DNA from: Omphiscola glabra
Taxonomy: Eukaryota; Mollusca; Gastropoda; Lymnaeidae
NCBI GenBank assembly: GCA_964017045.1
Contig: OZ024796.1
Coordinates: 2,501-66,500, forward strand
Length of the DNA: 64,000 bases
Direction of reading: 5' to 3'
Shown: positions 29,801 to 45,297 of the stretch, one piece after another
Position numbering within the stretch: position 1 is the first letter of the stretch
Layout: every line of letters starts with the position of its first letter
Position numbers and translations under genes: made by a program
The notes under the pieces: generated by a model
Database searches by the model: none
What the model saw: the letters and a program-made list of their open reading frames with translations, nothing else
Told to the model about the DNA's origin: nothing

Positions 29801-30866
29801 AATCACAGAAAATAAATAACAACTCATTAAAATAAATGAAAACTCACATAAAATAAATGAAAACTCACATAAAATAAATGATAACTCACATAAAATATTT
29901 GATAACTCACAAGAAATACATGACAACTCACATAAAATATATGATGACTCACATAAAATAAATGAAAACTCATATAAAATAAATGAAAACTCACATAAAA
30001 TAAATGAAACTCAAACAAAACATTTGGTAACTCAAATAAAATAAATGAAAACTTGCAAGAATTACATGAAAACTCACATAAAATATATGATGACTCACAT
30101 AAAATAAATGATCATTCATATAAAATAAATGAAAACTCACATACAATAAATGAAAAGTCACAAGATATACTTGACAACTCAAATAAAATATATGATGACT
30201 AACATAAAATAAATTAAAATTCACATAAAATAAATGAAAACTCACAAGAAATACATGATAACTCACATAAAATATATGATGACTCACATAAAATAAACGA
30301 TAACTCATATAAAATAAATGAAAACTCACATAAAATAAATGAAAAGTCACAAGAAATACTTGATAACTCACATAAAATATATAATGACTAACATAAAATA
30401 AATGAAAATTCACATAAAATAAATGAAAACTCACAAGAAATACATGATAACTCACATAAAATATATGATGACTCACATAAAATAAATGATAACTCATATA
30501 CAATAAATAAAAACTCTCATTAAATAAATGAAAACTCATATAAAATAAATGAAAACTCACACACAATATTAGGTAACTCACATAAAATAAAACTCACAAG
30601 AAATACATGAAAACTCACATAAAATATATCATGACTCACATAAAATAAACGATAACTCATATTAAAAAAATGAAAACACAAATAAAACAAATGAAAACTC
30701 ACATAAAATAAATGAAAACTCAAACACAACATTTTGTAACTCACATAAAATAAATGAAAAATCACAAGAAATACATGACTACTTACATAAAATATTTGAC
30801 AAATCACAGAAAATAAATGATAACTCATATAAAATAAATGAAACTTCATTTAACATAAATGAAAAC

Positions 30867-33800
30867 TCACATAAAAATATGATGACTAACATAAAATAAA
30901 TGAAATTTCACAAGAAATACATGACAACTCACATAAAATATATGATGACTCACATAAAATAAACGATAACTCATATAAAATAAATGAAAACGCAAACAAA
31001 ACATTTGGTAACTCACATAAAATAAATAAAAACTCACAAGAAATACATGACAACTCACAAAAAATATATGATGACTCACATAAAATAATAGATAATTTAT
31101 ATAAAATAAATGAAAACTTACATAAAATAAAAGAAAACTCACATAAAATAAATGAGAACTCAATCAAAACATTTGGTAACTGACGTTAAATAAATGAAAA
31201 CTCACACGAATTACATGACAAATCACAAAAAATATATGATGACTAACATAAAATAAATGAAAACTAACATAAAATAAATGAAAATTCACAAGAAATACAT
31301 GACAACTCACATAAAATATATGATAAATCACATAAAATAAATGATAATTCAAATAAAACAAATGAAAAGTCACAAGAAATACATGACAACTCACATAAAA
31401 AATATGATGACTCACAGTAAATAAATTAAAACTCATATAAAATAAATGAAAACTCACATAAAATAAAAGAAAACTCACATAAAATAAATGAAAACTCAAA
31501 CACAACATTTGGTAACTCACATAAAATAAATCAAAACTCACAAGAAATACATGACAACTCACATCAAATATATGATAAATCACAGAAAATAAATAACAAC
31601 TCATTAAAATAAATGAAAACTCACAGAAAATAAATGAAAGCTCACATAAAGAAAAAAGATAACTCACATAAAATATTTGATAACTCACAAGAAATACATG
31701 AAAACTCACATAAAATAAATGAAACTCAAACAAAACATTTGGTATCTCAAATAAAATAAATGAAAACTTGCAAGAATTACATGAAAACTCACATAAAATA
31801 AACGATAACTCATATAAAATAAATGAAAATGCAAATACAACATTTGGTAACTCACATAAAAAAATAAAAACTCACAAGAAATACATGATTACTCACAGAA
31901 AATAAATGATAACTCATATAAAATAAATGAAAACTCGCATAAAATAAATGATAACTCACATAAAATAAATGAAAACTCACAATAAATACATGACAACTCA
32001 CATAAAATATATTATGACTCACATAAAATAAATGATAAATAACATAAAATAAATGATAACTCAAATAAAAGAAAAGAAAAGTCACAAGAAATACATGAAA
32101 ACGCACATAAAATATATGATGACTTACATAAAATAAATGATAACTCAAATAAAATAAATGAAAACTCACATAAAATAAATGAAAACTCATATACAATAAA
32201 TGAAATCTCACACACAATATTTGGTAACTCACATCAAATAAAAGAAAACTCACAAGAAATACAAGACAAATCACATAAAATATATGATGACTCACATAAA
32301 ATAAACGATAACTCATAAAATAAATGAAAACTCACATAAAATAAATAATAACTCATATAAAATAAATGAAAACTCAAACACAACATTTGGTAACTCACAT
32401 AAAATAAATGAAAACTCACAAGAAATACATGACAACTCAAATAAAATATATGATAACTCACATAAAATAAATGATAACTCACATAAAATATTTGATAACT
32501 CACAAGAAATACATGACAACTCACATAAAATATATGATGACTCACATAAAATAAATGAAAACTCATATAAAATAAATGAAAACTCACATAAAATAAATGA
32601 AACTCAAACAAAACATTTGGTATCTCAAATAAAATAAATGAAAACTTGCAAGAATTACATGAAAACTCACATAAAATATATGATGACTCACATAAAATAA
32701 ATGATCATTCATATAAAATAAATAAAAACTCACATACAATAAATGAAAAGTCACAAGATATACTTGATGACTAACATAAAATAAATGACAATTCACATAA
32801 AATAAATGAAAACTCAAAAGAAATACATGACAACTCAAATAAAATATATAATAACTCACATAAAATAAATGAAAACTCATATAAAATAAATGAAAACTCA
32901 CATAAAATAAATGAAACTCAAAGAAAACATTTGGTATCTCAAATAAAATAAATGAAAACTTGCAAGAAATACATGATAACTCACATAAAATAAACGATAA
33001 CTCATATAAAATAAATGAAAACTCACAAAAAATAAATGAAAAGTCACAAGAAATACTTGATAACTCACATAAAATATATAATGACTAACATAAAATAAAT
33101 GAAAATTCACATAAAATAAATGAAAACTCACAAGAAATACATGATAACTCACATAAAATATATGATGACTCACATAATATAAATGATAACTCATATACAA
33201 TAAATAAAAACTCTCATAAAATAAATGAAAACTCATATAAAATAAATGAAAACTCACACACAATATTAGGTAACTCACATAAAATAAAACTCACAAGAAA
33301 TACATGAAAACTCACATAAAATATATGATGACTCACATAAAATAAACGATAACTCATATTAAAAAAATGAAAACACAAATAAAATAAATGAAAACTCACA
33401 TAAAATAAATGAAAACTCAAACACAACATTTGGTAACACACATAAAATAAATGAAAAATCACAAGAAATACATGACTACTCACATAAAATATTTGACAAA
33501 TCACAGAAAATAAATGATAACTCATATAAAATAAATGAAAACTCATATAACATAAATGAAAACTCACATAAAAATATGATGACTAACATAAAATAAATGA
33601 AAGTTCACAAGAAATACATAACAACTCACATAAAATATATGATGACTCACATAAAATAAACGATAACTCATATAAAATAAATGAAAACGCAAACAAAACA
33701 TTTGGTAACTCACATAAAATAAATAAAAACTCACAAGAAATACATGACAACTTACAAAAAATATATGATGACTCACATAAAATAATAGATAACTCATATA

Positions 33801-35400
33801 AAATAAATGAAAACTTACATAAAATAAAAGAAAACTCACATAAAATAAATGAGAACTCAATCAAAACATTTGGTAACTGACGTTAAATAAATAAAAACTC
33901 ACACGAATTACATGACAAATCACAAAAAATATATGATGACTAACATAAAATAAATGAAACCTAACATTAAATAAATGAAAATTCACAAGAAATACATGAC
34001 AACTCACATAAAATATATGATAAATCACATAAAATAAATGATAATTCAAATAAAATAAATGAAAAGTCACAAGAAATACATGACAACTCACATAAAAAAT
34101 ATGATGACTAACATAAAATAAATTAAAACTCACAAAAAATACATGACAACTCACATAAAATATATGATGACTTACATAAAATAAACGATAACTTTTATAA
34201 AATAAATGAAAATGCCAATACAACATTTGGTAACTCACATAAAAAAAATAAAAACTCACAAGAAATACATGATTACTCACAGAAAATAAATGATAACTCA
34301 TATAAAATAAATGATAACTCATATAAAATAAATGAAAACTCGCATAAAATAAATCATAACTCGCATAAAATAAATGAAAACTCACAAGAAATACATGACA
34401 ACTCACATAAAATATATTATGACTCACATAAAATAAATGATAAATAACATAAAATAAATGATAACTCAAATAAAAGAAAAGAAAACTCACAAGAAATACA
34501 TGAAAACGCACATAAAATATATGATGACTTACATAAAATAAATGATAACTCAAATAAAATAAATGAAAACTCACATAAAATAAATGAAAACACATATAAA
34601 ATAACTGAAATCTCACACACAATATTTGGTAACTCACATCAAATAAAAGAAAACTCACAAGAAATACATGACAAATCACATAAAATATATGATGACTCAC
34701 ATAAAATAAAAGATATTTCATATAAAATAAATGAAAACTCACATAAAATAAATAATAACTCATATAAAATAAATGAAAACACATATAAAATAAATGAAAA
34801 CTCACAAGAAATACATGACATTTCACATGAAATATATGATAACTCACATAAAATAAATGATAACTCACATAAAATAATTGATAACTCACAAGAAATACAT
34901 GACAACTCACATAAAATATATGATGACTCACAGTAAATAAATTAAAACTCATATAAAATAAATGAAAACTCACATAAAATAAAAGAAAACTCACATAAAA
35001 TAAATGAAAACTCAAACACAACATTTAAAATAACTGAAATCTCACACACAATATTTGGTAACTCACATCAAATAAAAGAAAACTCACAAGAAATACATGA
35101 CAAATCACATAAAATATATGATGATTCACATAATATAAAAGATATTTCATATAAAATAAATGAAAACTCACATAAAATAAATAATAACTCATATAAAATA
35201 AATGAAAACACATATAAAATAAATGAAAACTCACAAGAAATACATGACATTTTACATGAAATATATGATAACTCACATAAAATAAATGATAACTCACATA
35301 AAATAATTGATAACTCACAAGAAATACATGACAACTCACATAAAATATATGATGACTCACAGTAAATAAATTAAAACTCATATAAAATAAATGAAAACTC
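30867..35400. repeat. Long satellite block, left copy of a 14.4-kb-spaced duplication
   Basis: Blocks at 30867, 31164, 31852 and 32234 recur at offset 14431 (45298, 45595, 46283, 46665). Blocks at 33214, 33564, 33861, 34639 and 35068 recur at offset 14536 (47750 to 49604). The 105-bp change in offset equals five monomers gained in the right copy or lost in the left, between about 32.6 and 33.2 kb. The shared order over more than 4 kb shows a block duplication. Confidence 0.8.
34639..35334. repeat. 429-bp tandem duplication with out-of-register junction
   Basis: The block at 34639-34905 recurs at 35068-35334. The junction near 35022-35032 reads ACAACATTTAAAATAACTG: the ACAACATTTGG monomer is broken and joined to another monomer out of the 21-bp register. 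The same duplication and junction occur in the right-hand copy at 49175-49870 (junction near 49556-49566). Confidence 0.8.
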
Positions 35401-38400
35401 ACATAAAATAAAAGAAAACTCACATAAAATAAATGATAACTCAAACACAACATTTGGTAACTCACATAAAATAAATCAAAACTCACAAGAAATACATGAC
35501 AACTCACATAAAATATATGATAAATCACAGAAAATAAATAACAACTCATTAAAATAAATGAAAACTCACATAAAATAAATGAAAACTCACATAAAATAAA
35601 TGATAACTCACATAAAATATTTGATAACTCACAAGAAATACATGACAACTCACATAAAATATATGATGACTCACATAAAATAAATGAAAACTCATATAAA
35701 ATAAATGAAAACTCACATAAAATAAATGAAACTCAAACAAAACATTTGGTAACTCAAATAAAATAAATGAAAACTTGCAAGAATTACATGAAAACTCACA
35801 TAAAATATATGATGACTCACATAAAATAAATGATCATTCATATAAAATAAATGAAAACTCACATACAATAAATGAAAAGTCACAAGATATACTTGACAAC
35901 TCAAATAAAATATATGATGACTAACATAAAATAAATGAAAATTCACATAAAATAAATGAAAACTCACAAGAAATACATGATAACTCACATAAAATATATG
36001 ATGACTCACATAAAATAAACGATAACTCATATAAAATAAATGAAAACTCACATAAAATAAATGAAAAGTCACAAGAAATACTTGATAACTCACATAAAAT
36101 ATATAATGACTAACATAAAATAAATGAAAATTCACATAAAATAAATGAAAACTCACAAGAAATACATAATAACTCACATAAAATATATGATGACTCACAT
36201 AAAATAAATGATAACTCATATACAATAAATAAAAACTCTCATAAAATAAATGAAAACTCATATAAAATAAATGAAAACTCACACACAATATTAGGTAACT
36301 CACATAAAATAAAACTCACAAGAAATACATGAAAACTCACATAAAATATATCATGACTCACATAAAATAAACGATAACTCATATTAAAAAAATGAAAACA
36401 CAAATAAAACAAATGAAAACTCACATAAAATAAATGAAAACTCAAACACAACATTTTGTAACTCACATAAAATAAATGAAAAATCACAAGAAATACATGA
36501 CTACTTACATAAAATATTTGACAAATCACAGAAAATAAATGATAACTCATATAAAATAAATGAAACTTCATTTAACATAAATGAAAACTCACATAAAAAT
36601 ATGATGACTAACATAAAATAAATGAAATTTCACAAGAAATACATGACAACTCACATAAAATATATGATGACTCACATAAAATAAACGATAACTCATATAA
36701 AATAAATGAAAACGCAAACAAAACATTTGGTAACTCACATAAAATAAATAAAAACTCACAAGAAATACATGACAACTCACAAAAAATATATGATGACTCA
36801 CATAAAATAATAGATAACTCATATAAAATAAATGAAAACTTACATAAAATAAAAGAAAACTCACATAAAATAAATGAGAACTCAATCAAAACATTTGGTA
36901 ACTGACGTTAAATAAATGAAAACTCACACGAATTACATGACAAATCACAAAATATATATGATGACTAACATAAAATAAATGAAAACTAACATAAAATAAA
37001 TGAAAATTCACAAGAAATACATGACAACTCACATAAAATATATGATAAATCACATAAAATAAATGATAATTCAAATAAAATAAATGAAAAGTCACAAGAA
37101 ATACATGACAACTCACATAAAAAATATGATGACTCACAGTAAATAAATTAAAACTCATATAAAATAAATGAAAACTCACATAAAATAAAAGAAAACTCAC
37201 ATAAAATAAATGAAAACTCAAACACAACATTTGGTAACTCACATAAAATAAATCAAAACTCACAAGAAATACATGACAACTCACATCAAATATATGATGA
37301 CTCACATAAAATAAACGATAACTCATATAAAATAAATGAAAACGCAAACAAAACATTTGGTAACTCACATAAAATAAATAAAAACTCACAAGAAATACAT
37401 GACAACTCACCAAAAATATATGATGACTCACATAAAATAATAGATAACTCATATAAAATAAATGAAAACTTACATAAAATAAAAGAAAACTCACATAAAA
37501 TAAATGAGAACTCAATCAAAACATTTGGTAACTGACGTTAAATAAATGAAAACTCACACGAATTACATGACAAATCACAAAAAATATATGATGACTAACA
37601 TAAAATAAATGAAAACTAACATAAAATAAATGAAAATTCACAAGAAATACATGACAACTCACATAAAATATATGATAAATCACATAAAATAAATGATAAT
37701 TCAAATAAAATAAATGAAAAGTCACAAGAAATACATGACAACTCACATAAAAAATATGATGACTCACAGTAAATAAATTAAAACTCATATAAAATAAATG
37801 AAAACTCACATAAAATAAAAGAAAACTCACATAAAATAAATGAAAACTCAAACACAACATTTGGTAACTCACATAAAATAAAAGAAAACTCACAAGAAAT
37901 ACATGACAAATCACATAAAATATATGATGACTCACATAAAATAAAAGACATTTCATATAAAATAAATGAAAACTCCCATAAAATAAATAATAACTCATAT
38001 AAAATAAATGAAAACACATATAAAATAAATGAAAACTCACAAGAAATACATGACATTTCACATGAAATATATGATAACTCACATAAAATAAATGATAACT
38101 CACATAAAATAATTGATAACTCACAAGAAATACATGACAACTCACATAAAATATATGATGACTCACAGTAAATAAATTAAAACTCATATAAAATAAATGA
38201 AAACTCACATAAAATAAAAGAAAACTCACATAAAATAAATGATAACTCAAACACAACATTTGGTAACTCACATAAAATAAATCAAAACTCACAAGAAATA
38301 CATGACAACTCACATAAAATATATGATAAATCACAGAAAATAAATAACAACTCATTAAAATAAATGAAAACTCACATAAAATAAATGAAAACTCACATAA

Positions 38401-41400
38401 AATAAATGATAACTCACATAAAATATTTGATAACTCACAAGAAATACATGACAACTCACATAAAATATATGATGACTCACATAAAATAAATGAAAACTCA
38501 TATAAAATAAATGAAAACTCACATAAAATAAATGAAACTCAAACAAAACATTTGGTAACTCAAATAAAATAAATGAAAACTTGCACGAATTACATGAAAA
38601 CTCACATAAAATATATGATGACTCACATAAAATAAATGATCATTCATATAAAATAAATGAAAACTCACATACAATAAATGAAAAGTCACAAGATATACTT
38701 GACAACTCAAATAAAATATATGATGACTAACATAAAATAAATGAAAATTCACATAAAATAAATGAAAACTCACAAGAAATACATGATAACTCACATAAAA
38801 TATATGATGACTCACATAAAATAAACGATAACTCATATAAAATAAATGAAAACTCACATAAAATAAATGAAAAGTCACAAGAAATACTTGATAACTCACA
38901 TAAAATATATAATGACTAACATAAAATAAATGAAAAATCACATAAAATAAATGAAAACTCACAAGAAATACATGATAACTCACATAAAATATATGATGAC
39001 TCACATAAAATAAATGATAACTCATATACAATAAATAAAAACTCTCATAAAATAAATGAAAACTCATATAAAATAAATGAAAACTCACACACAATATTAG
39101 GTAACTCACATAAAATAAAACTCACAAGAAATACATGAAAACTCACATAAAATATATCATGACTCACATAAAATAAACGATAACTCATATTAAAAAAATG
39201 AAAACACAAATAAAACAAATGAAAACTCACATAAAATAAATGAAAACTCAAACACAACATTTTGTAACTCACATAAAATAAATGAAAAATCACAAGAAAT
39301 ACATGACTACTTACATAAAATATTTGACAAATCACAGAAAATAAATGATAACTCATATAAAATAAATGAAACTTCATTTAACATAAATGAAAACTCACAT
39401 AAAAATATGATGACTAACATAAAATAAATGAAATTTCACAAGAAATACATGACAACTCACATAAAATATATGATGACTCACATAAAATAAACGATAACTC
39501 ATATAAAATAAATGAAAACGCAAACAAAACATTTGGTAACTCACATAAAATAAATAAAAACTCACAAGAAATACATGACAACTCACAAAAAATATATGAT
39601 GACTCACATAAAATAATAGATAACTCATATAAAATAAATGAAAACTTACATAAAATAAAAGAAAACTCACATAAAATAAATGAGAACTCAATCAAAACAT
39701 TTGGTAACTGACGTTAAATAAATGAAAACTCACACGAATTACATGACAAATCACAAAAAATATATGATGACTAACATAAAATAAATGAAAACTAACATAA
39801 AATAAATGAAAATTCACAAGAAATACATGACAACTCACATAAAATAAATGAAAACTCAAACACAATATTTGGTAACTCACATCAAATAAAAGAAAACTCA
39901 CAAGAAATACATGACAAATCACATAAAATATATGATGACTCACATAAAATAAAAGATATTTCATATAAAATAAATGAAAACTCACATAAAATAAATGAAA
40001 ACTCACAAGAAATACATGACATTTCACATGAAATATATGATAACTCACATAAAATAAATGATAACTCACATAAAATAATTGATAACTCACAAGAAATACA
40101 TGACAACTCACATAAAATATATGATGACTCACAGTAAATAAATTAAAACTCATATAAAATAAATGAAAACTCACATAAAATAAAAGAAAACTCACATAAA
40201 ATAAATGATAACTCAAACACAACATTTGGTAACTCACATAAAATAAATCAAAACTCACAAGAAATACATGACAACTCACATAAAATATATGATAAATCAC
40301 AGAAAATAAATAACAAATCATTAAAATAAATGAAAACTCACATAAAATAAATGAAAACTCACATAAAATAAATGATAACTCACATAAAATATTTGATAAC
40401 TCACAAGAAATACATGACAACTCACATAAAATATATGATGACTCACATAAAATAAATGAAAACTCATATAAAATAAATGAAAACTCACATAAAATAAATG
40501 AAACTCAAACAAAACATTTGGTAACTCAAATAAAATAAATGAAAACTTGCAAGAATTACATGAAAACTCACATAAAATATATGATGACTCAAATAAAATA
40601 TATGATGACTAACATAAAATAAATGAAAATTCACATAAAATAAATGAAAACTCACAAGAAATACATGATAACTCACATAAAATATATGATGACTCACATA
40701 AAATAAACGATAACTCATATAAAATAAATGAAAACTCACATAAAATAAATGAAAAGTCACAAGAAATACTTGATAACTCACATAAAATATATAATGACTA
40801 ACATAAAATAAATGAAAATTCACATAAAATAAATGAAAATTCACAAGAAATACATGATAACTCACATAAAATATATGATGACTCACATAAAATAAATGAT
40901 AACTCATATACAATAAATAAAAACTCTCATAAAATAAATGAAAACTCATATAAAATAAATGAAAACTCACACACAATATTAGGTAACTCACATAAAATAA
41001 AACTCACAAGAAATACATGAAAACTCACATAAAATATATCATGACTCACATAAAATAAACGATAACTCATATTAAAAAAATGAAAACACAAATAAAACAA
41101 ATGAAAACTCACATAAAATAAATGAAAACTCAAACACAACATTTTGTAACTCACATAAAATAAATGAAAAATCACAAGAAATACATGACTACTTACATAA
41201 AATATTTGACAAATCACAGAAAATAAATGATAACTCATATAAAATAAATGAAACTTTATTTAACATAAATGAAAACTCACATAAAAATATGATGACTAAC
41301 ATAAAATAAATGAAATTTCACAAGAAATACATGACAACTCACATAAAATATATGATGACTCACATAAAATAAACGATAACTCATATAAAATAAATGAAAA

Positions 41401-44400
41401 CGCAAACAAAACATTTGGTAACTCACATAAAATAAATAAAAACTCACAAGAAATACATGACAACTCACAAAATATATATGATGACTCACATAAAATAATA
41501 GATAACTCATATAAAATAAATGAAAACTTACATAAAATAAAAGAAAACTCACATAAAATAAATGAGAACTCAATCAAAACATTTGGTAACTGACGTTAAA
41601 TAAATGAAAACTCACACGAATTACATGACAAATCACAAAAAATATATGATGACTAACATAAAATAAATGAAAACTAACATAAAATAAATGAAAATTCACA
41701 AGAAATACATGACAACTCACATAAAATATATGATAAATCACATAAAATAAATGATAATTCAAATAAAATAAATGAAAAGTCACAAGAAATACATGACAAC
41801 TCACATAAAAAATATGATGACTCACAGTAAATAAATTAAAACTCATATAAAATAAATGAAAACTCACATAAAAGAAAAGAAAACTCACATAAAATAAATG
41901 AAAACTCAAACACAACATTTGGTAACTCACATAAAATAAAAGAAAACTCACAAGAAATACATGACAAATCACATAAAATATATGATGACTCACATAAAAT
42001 AAAAGACATTTCATATAAAATAAATGAAAACTCACATAAAATAAATAATAACTCATATAAAATAAATGAAAACACATATAAAATAAATGAAAACTCACAA
42101 GAAATACATGACATTTCACATGAAATATATGATAACTCACATAAAATAAATGATAACTCACATAAAATAATTGATAACTCACAAGAAATACATGACAACT
42201 CACATAAAATATATGATGACTCACAGTAAATAAATTAAAACTCATATAAAATAAATGAAAACTCACATAAAATAAAAGAAAACTCACATAAAATAAATGA
42301 TAACTCAAACACAACATTTGGTAACTCACATAAAATAAATCAAAACTCACAAGAAATACATGACAACTCACATAAAATATATGATAAATCACAGAAAATA
42401 AATAACAACTCATTAAAATAAATGAAAACTCACATAAAATAAATGAAAACTCACATAAAATAAATGATAACTCACATAAAATATTTGATAACTCACAAGA
42501 AATACATGACAACTCACATAAAATATATGATGACTCACATAAAATAAATGAAAACTCATATAAAATAAATGAAAACTCACATAAAATAAATGAAACTCAA
42601 ACAAAACATTTGGTAACTCAAATAAAATAAATGAAAACTTGCACGAATTACATGAAAACTCACATAAAATATATGATGACTCACATAAAATAAATGATCA
42701 TTCATATAAAATAAATGAAAACTCACATACAATAAATGAAAAGTCACAAGATATACTTGACAACTCAAATAAAATATATGATGACTAACATAAAATAAAT
42801 GAAAATTCACATAAAATAAATGAAAACTCACAAGAAATACATGATAACTCACATAAAATATATGATGACTCACATAAAATAAACGATAACTCATATAAAA
42901 TAAATGAAAACTCACATAAAATAAATGAAAAGTCACAAGAAATACTTGATAACTCACATAAAATATATAATGACTAACATAAAATAAATGAAAAATCACA
43001 TAAAATAAATGAAAACTCACAAGAAATACATGATAACTCACATAAAATATATGATGACTCACATAAAATAAATGATAACTCATATACAATAAATAAAAAC
43101 TCTCATAAAATAAATGAAAACTCATATAAAATAAATGAAAACTCACACACAATATTAGGTAACTCACATAAAATAAAACTCACAAGAAATACATGAAAAC
43201 TCACATAAAATATATCATGACTCACATAAAATAAACGATAACTCATATTAAAAAAATGAAAACACAAATAAAACAAATGAAAACTCACATAAAATAAATG
43301 AAAACTCAAACACAACATTTTGTAACTCACATAAAATAAATGAAAAATCACAAGAAATACATGACTACTTACATAAAATATTTGACAAATCACAGAAAAT
43401 AAATGATAACTCATATAAAATAAATGAAACTTCATTTAACATAAATGAAAACTCACATAAAAATATGATGACTAACATAAAATAAATGAAATTTCACAAG
43501 AAATACATGACAACTCACATAAAATATATGATGACTCACATAAAATAAACGATAACTCATATAAAATAAATGAAAACGCAAACAAAACATTTGGTAACTC
43601 ACATAAAATAAATAAAAACTCACAAGAAATACATGACAACTCACAAAAAATATATGATGACTCACATAAAATAATAGATAACTCATATAAAATAAATGAA
43701 AACTTACATAAAATAAAAGAAAACTCACATAAAATAAATGAGAACTCAATCAAAACATTTGGTAACTGACGTTAAATAAATGAAAACTCACACGAATTAC
43801 ATGACAAATCACAAAAAATATATGATGACTAACATAAAATAAATGAAAACTAACATAAAATAAATGAAAATTCACAAGAAATACATGACAACTCACATAA
43901 AATAAATGAAAACTCAAACACAATATTTGGTAACTCACATCAAATAAAAGAAAACTCACAAGAAATACATGACAAATCACATAAAATATATGATGACTCA
44001 CATAAAATAAAAGATATTTCATATAAAATAAATGAAAACTCACATAAAATAAATAATAACTCATATAAAATAAATGAAAACACATATAAAATAAATGAAA
44101 ACTCACAAGAAATACATGACATTTCACATGAAATATATGATAACTCACATAAAATAAATGATAACTCACATAAAATAATTGATAACTCACAAGAAATACA
44201 TGACAACTCACATAAAATATATGATGACTCACAGTAAATAAATTAAAACTCATATAAAATAAATGAAAACTCACATAAAATAAAAGAAAACTCACATAAA
44301 ATAAATGATAACTCAAACACAACATTTGGTAACTCACATAAAATAAATCAAAACTCACAAGAAATACATGACAACTCACATAAAATATATGATAAATCAC

Positions 44401-45297
44401 AGAAAATAAATAACAACTCATTAAAATAAATGAAAACTCACATAAAATAAATGAAAACTCACATAAAATAAATGATAACTCACATAAAATATTTGATAAC
44501 TCACAAGAAATACATGACAACTCACATAAAATATATGATGACTCACATAAAATAAATGAAAACTCATATAAAATAAATGAAAACTCACATAAAATAAATG
44601 AAACTCAAACAAAACATTTGGTAACTCAAATAAAATAAATGAAAACTTGCAAGAATTACATGAAAACTCACATAAAATATATGATGACTCACATAAAATA
44701 AATGATCATTCATATAAAATAAATGAAAACTCACATACAATAAATGAAAAGTCACAAGATATACTTGACAACTCAAATAAAATATATGATGACTAACATA
44801 AAATAAATGAAAATTCACATAAAATAAATGAAAACTCACAAGAAATACTTGATAACTCACATAAAATATATGATGACTCACATAAAATAAACGATAACTC
44901 ATATAAAATAAATGAAAACTCACATAAAATAAATAATAAGTCACAAGAAATACTTGATAACTCACATAAAATATATAATGACTAACATAAAATAAATGAA
45001 AATTCACATAAAATAAATGAAAACTCACAAGAAATACATGATAACTCACATAAAATATATGATGACTCACATAAAATAAATGATAACTCATATACAATAA
45101 ATAAAAACTCTCATAAAATAAATGAAAACTCATATAAAATAAATGAAAACTCACACACAATATTAGGTAACTCACATAAAATAAATGAAAAATCACAAGA
45201 AATACATGACTACTTACATAAAATATTTGACAAATCACAGAAAATAAATGATAACTCATATAAAATAAATGAAACTTTATTTAACATAAATGAAAAC

